The position numbers were made by a program, and so were the translations under genes. This document shows, piece after piece, positions 5,938-7,652 of a stretch of 7,652 nt of DNA. Each line of letters begins with the position of its first letter. Positions within the stretch are counted from its first letter, which is position 1. The notes beneath the pieces were generated by a model. The model was not told the DNA's origin and made no database searches. It saw nothing but the letters and a program-made list of their open reading frames with translations. This DNA comes from Nitrososphaerales archaeon (GTDB lineage Archaea > Thermoproteota > Nitrososphaeria > Nitrososphaerales > Nitrososphaeraceae), in the NCBI GenBank assembly GCA_029237515.1, contig JARBAV010000064.1, forward strand, positions 1-7,652, in the 5' to 3' direction.

Positions 5938-6396
5938 TTAGTCTGAGTTATCATCATCGGCGTCTGCCGAACTTTCGGTACTCCCAGCTGCTGCATCAGA
6001 TTCTACGTCCAACATCTGCAGATTCTCCATTTCGAAGCGATATATGCTATCCATGTCCAAAGCATATTTATTCTTGAGTAGATCAGCTAGCTTTGAGCTT
6101 AACGTACCTTTGTACATTTTGATTTTAAATTCATAGACGAAACCCTTCATAAATTCAGATATCTTCATGACAGTTGGAACGTCCAGACCTTCAACTATCG
6201 TACGCCCATCGGGCAGAGGTTCATACACTTGTATATCAACTTTATAGTCTTTTTCATATATATCAAGAATGTAACCTGTTCTGGATACGGTTTGAAGATC
6301 TTCAAAGTTCACAGATTTAATTTCATCTTCTGCCCACTTTGGGAGCGCCTCTGGTTCATCCTGCGACGTGCGTGCTGCTCTTGTGCTTTTTGCCAA
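5938..6396 (-). CDS. Unrecognised 152-residue protein with acidic C-terminal tail
   Basis: I do not recognise this protein. It starts with a short basic stretch (MAKSTRAART), has a folded-looking core (about 18-130) of alternating charged and hydrophobic residues (TGYILDIYEKDYKVDIQVYEP; FVYEFKIKMYKGTLSSKLADLL; YRFEMENLQML) that suggests beta strands with a few helices, and ends in a Ser/Asp/Ala-rich acidic tail (131-152, ADADDDNSD). There is no signal peptide, membrane segment or cysteine, so it is probably soluble and cytosolic. Acidic tails occur on many archaeal nucleic-acid-associated proteins, but a function would be a guess. TTG 6396 is the only credible start: an in-frame TAG lies 8 codons upstream, and a TATA box at 6424-6431 predicts a transcript starting about 5 nt before it. 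It lies downstream of the ribbon-helix-helix gene on the same strand, 177 nt apart, apparently with its own promoter. Confidence 0.8.
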   Translation of the reverse strand: MAKSTRAARTSQDEPEALPKWAEDEIKSVNFEDLQTVSRTGYILDIYEKDYKVDIQVYEPLPDGRTIVEGLDVPTVMKISEFMKGFVYEFKIKMYKGTLSSKLADLLKNKYALDMDSIYRFEMENLQMLDVESDAAAGSTESSADADDDNSD

Positions 6397-6423
6397 CTTG
6401 ATTACTCTATCGTAATTAACCTA

Positions 6424-6431
6424 GATAAAAA
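6424..6431 (-). promoter_or_regulatory. TATA box of the 152-residue protein gene
   Basis: The minus strand reads TTTTTATC. A start about 26 nt downstream falls near 6401, five bases before the TTG at 6396, so the mRNA would be essentially leaderless. The rest of the 6432-6573 gap shows no gene or clear element. Confidence 0.55.
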
Positions 6432-6573
6432 GCATTGTACCATTTGGTTCAATAGAACATATTGATGTAAAAGTAAGTGAAATCAAATATAATCCTAGAT
6501 TTGTCATGCAAGCAGTTTTCCAGAAAGTAATACTACGATAACTTTCAAATGGCCTTACTAAATCGCCTCCAAT

Positions 6574-7191
6574 CTATCGATCCCTGGGAAATACAATCGA
6601 TATCACATTGTCAGTTATTCGTATGTCAGCTCTTCTTTGTAGTATATCATTAGAGAGTTCTGAAACCAGAGTCTGGACGTACAAGGACCATTTGTAGCCC
6701 AAATCATGCTGTATGTTGAAATGATAGGTTCCATTTCTGAGGACGATATTATGTTGCATCCACGACACAGTAAGCCATGTCCTCAAGATTTCCACGAAAT
6801 CGTCCACATCATGACTTTCATTCATAAAAATCAAAATATTTTTGAAATTTTCCTTTTCAATCTTTTGAGCCAAATTCATGATTTGGTCGTTTGTTAGCTG
6901 GTTAATGACTTCTTTGAGAAAAGGTTTGGTCATTGGGAGTAATCCCATTTTCCGTTCATACCTTTCCCATTGTACATGATTGGTAAAAATTCGGGTTACA
7001 AATGCATTTAGGTTTATCTTCTCAAGTTCCGCGTCCTTTCGAAGCTCTTCTAGTAGAGCGGTGGGTAATCTGAAAGTAATAGTTTCTGTGGGATGGGTTC
7101 TTTTGGCTATTTTGTCTGCTGTGGAGGAAGTAAAACCTATTTCTCCGTTTCTTCCAATAGATTTCTTTCTGTCCCTGCTGTAGCCACTCAA
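6574..7191 (-). CDS. Ribbon-helix-helix DNA-binding protein with uncharacterised C-terminal domain
   Basis: A 205-residue protein. After a polar, basic N-terminal arm (1-35), residues 36-77 match a ribbon-helix-helix fold: strand ETITFRLP, helix TALLEELRKDAELEK, turn INLN, helix AFVTRIFTNHVQWERY. Such dimers insert their paired strands into the major groove. The remainder (80-205) includes a helical region (LKEVINQLTNDQIMNLAQKI) and a C-terminal segment with YHFNIQHDLGYKWSLYVQTLV (156-176) and ITDNVISIVFP (192-202), which may be a ligand or dimer domain; I have an impression of similar proteins occurring as paralogues in soil ammonia-oxidising archaea but cannot verify it. TTG 7191 is the first start (in-frame TGA 9 nt upstream). 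A TATA box lies about 33 nt upstream inside an inverted repeat, suggesting autoregulation. The target genes are unknown. Confidence 0.85.
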   Translation of the reverse strand: MSGYSRDRKKSIGRNGEIGFTSSTADKIAKRTHPTETITFRLPTALLEELRKDAELEKINLNAFVTRIFTNHVQWERYERKMGLLPMTKPFLKEVINQLTNDQIMNLAQKIEKENFKNILIFMNESHDVDDFVEILRTWLTVSWMQHNIVLRNGTYHFNIQHDLGYKWSLYVQTLVSELSNDILQRRADIRITDNVISIVFPRDR

Positions 7192-7202
7192 GGGATATCA
7201 AT

Positions 7203-7249
7203 TTCGATCAGGACTGTGACATTAAAAAGATTGTTGTTTTATGATCGAA
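7203..7249 (-). promoter_or_regulatory. Promoter of the ribbon-helix-helix gene with TATA box inside an 8-bp inverted repeat
   Basis: TTCGATCA (7203-7210) and TGATCGAA (7242-7249) are perfect inverted copies 31 bp apart. Between them the minus strand carries TTTTTAAT (7221-7228), a TATA element predicting a start site near 7198, about 7 nt before the TTG. The arms thus flank TBP and the start-site region. Binding by the encoded regulator is an inference from position. Confidence 0.55.
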
Positions 7250-7485
7250 CAATAGGTGTATGTTTATCTATAGGGTACATAATGCATGCATCAGCGTTGA
7301 TATTAGTTCCTATGAGTTAGCTCGCAAAAAGAATTATAGAACACGTATATCATAATGTTATATTGTGTTATTATAGAATATAATGTACGCAGTTAATTCT
7401 AGAAATTGTGTAAACTAAAAACGAATATAACTTGATGGTTGATTAGTTAAATACGATACCTTCACTAATAGTATTCGCAACAAAT
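7250..7485. other. AT-rich intergenic stretch between divergent regulator and zinc-finger genes
   Basis: Together with the promoter before it, this makes a 294-nt gap without a convincing gene. It contains a perfect 10-bp palindrome ATGCATGCAT (7282-7291), a direct repeat of ATTATAGAA (7333-7341 and 7370-7378, 37 bp apart) and TATA-like elements (AATATAA at 7423-7429, TTAAATAC at 7447-7454) that could serve the zinc-finger gene. No RNA gene is recognised. Confidence 0.5.
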
Positions 7486-7652
7486 TTGAAACCAGATGAT
7501 TTAAAGAAGATATGGCTCTGCTCTGAATGTGGTATATTCTTTATTTTTACCTCTGATGTTGATGATCATAAGAAATTGATTGGTCATTCAAAGTATATAA
7601 AATACGATATTCCCTGGACCGAGGCAGGAACATTCGCAACGCTTTCGCCATC
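7486..7652 (+). CDS. Small C2H2-like zinc-finger protein, N-terminal part (cut by window edge)
   Basis: The frame beginning at TTG 7486 is open to the window end (55 codons and two bases). It reads MKPDDLKKIWLCSECGIFF, then DVDDHKKLIGHSKY; Cys12, Cys15, His28 and His34 form a CX2CX12HX5H pattern, a single C2H2-type zinc finger. A stop at 7444-7446 limits the frame, and TTG 7486 is the only usual start codon before the finger. The TTAAATAC element at 7447-7454 would give a start site near 7477, again almost leaderless. Single-finger proteins of this sort are common in archaea and may bind nucleic acid or protein; the target is unknown. The tail YDIPWTEAGTFATLSP is unrecognised, and the 3' end is missing. 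Confidence 0.65.
   Translation, partial: MKPDDLKKIWLCSECGIFFIFTSDVDDHKKLIGHSKYIKYDIPWTEAGTFATLSP

Noticed and set aside
7093..7320. 75-codon plus-strand frame overlapping the RHH gene start
   Set aside because: It is antisense to the RHH N-terminus and crosses its promoter; there is no family signal.

Overview
The window looks like a chromosomal segment of an ammonia-oxidising-type archaeon (Nitrososphaerota/Thaumarchaeota, soil Nitrososphaera-like lineage by my reading). The evidence is a GPN-loop GTPase, a TrmB regulator, archaeal-type TATA boxes about 25 nt upstream of nearly leaderless genes, frequent TTG starts, a crotonyl-CoA hydratase of the 3-hydroxypropionate/4-hydroxybutyrate type, and short C2H2-like zinc-finger and ribbon-helix-helix proteins. 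The lineage is inferred from gene content and could not be checked by search. No rRNA, tRNA, CRISPR array, insertion sequence or integrase is visible.

Left part (1-2345): a radical-SAM gene runs off the left edge on the minus strand. Its N-terminal part, rich in cysteines, resembles the tetraether lipid synthase (Tes) family. It is divergent from a TrmB-type regulator on the plus strand. The 225-nt gap between them holds a TATA box for each gene and three ACATAT boxes spaced exactly one helical turn apart. Next on the plus strand is an enoyl-CoA hydratase family gene, probably the bifunctional crotonyl-CoA hydratase/3-hydroxypropionyl-CoA dehydratase of autotrophic carbon fixation.

Middle (2516-5797): on the minus strand lie a GPN-loop GTPase and, downstream, homoserine kinase (thrB, threonine synthesis). 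The GTPase is divergent from a multi-pass membrane protein of the LPG-synthase-TM/UPF0104 flippase-like family. Their 214-nt gap holds both TATA boxes and several palindromes. The 3' end of the membrane protein gene contains two consecutive perfect stem-loops (9 bp and 8 bp, both with 7-nt loops), the second overlapping the stop codon.

Right part (5938-7652): two minus-strand genes, an unrecognised 152-residue protein with an acidic tail and a 205-residue ribbon-helix-helix regulator, both starting at TTG just downstream of a TATA box. The regulator's TATA box lies between the arms of an 8-bp inverted repeat, a plausible autoregulatory operator. The right edge cuts a short plus-strand CX2CX12HX5H zinc-finger gene.

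The genes are mostly core metabolism and housekeeping. I see no clear novel multi-gene system. The most interesting signals are regulatory DNA (phased repeats, inverted repeat around a promoter, tandem 3' hairpins) and the regulator-flanked partial lipid-synthase-like gene.
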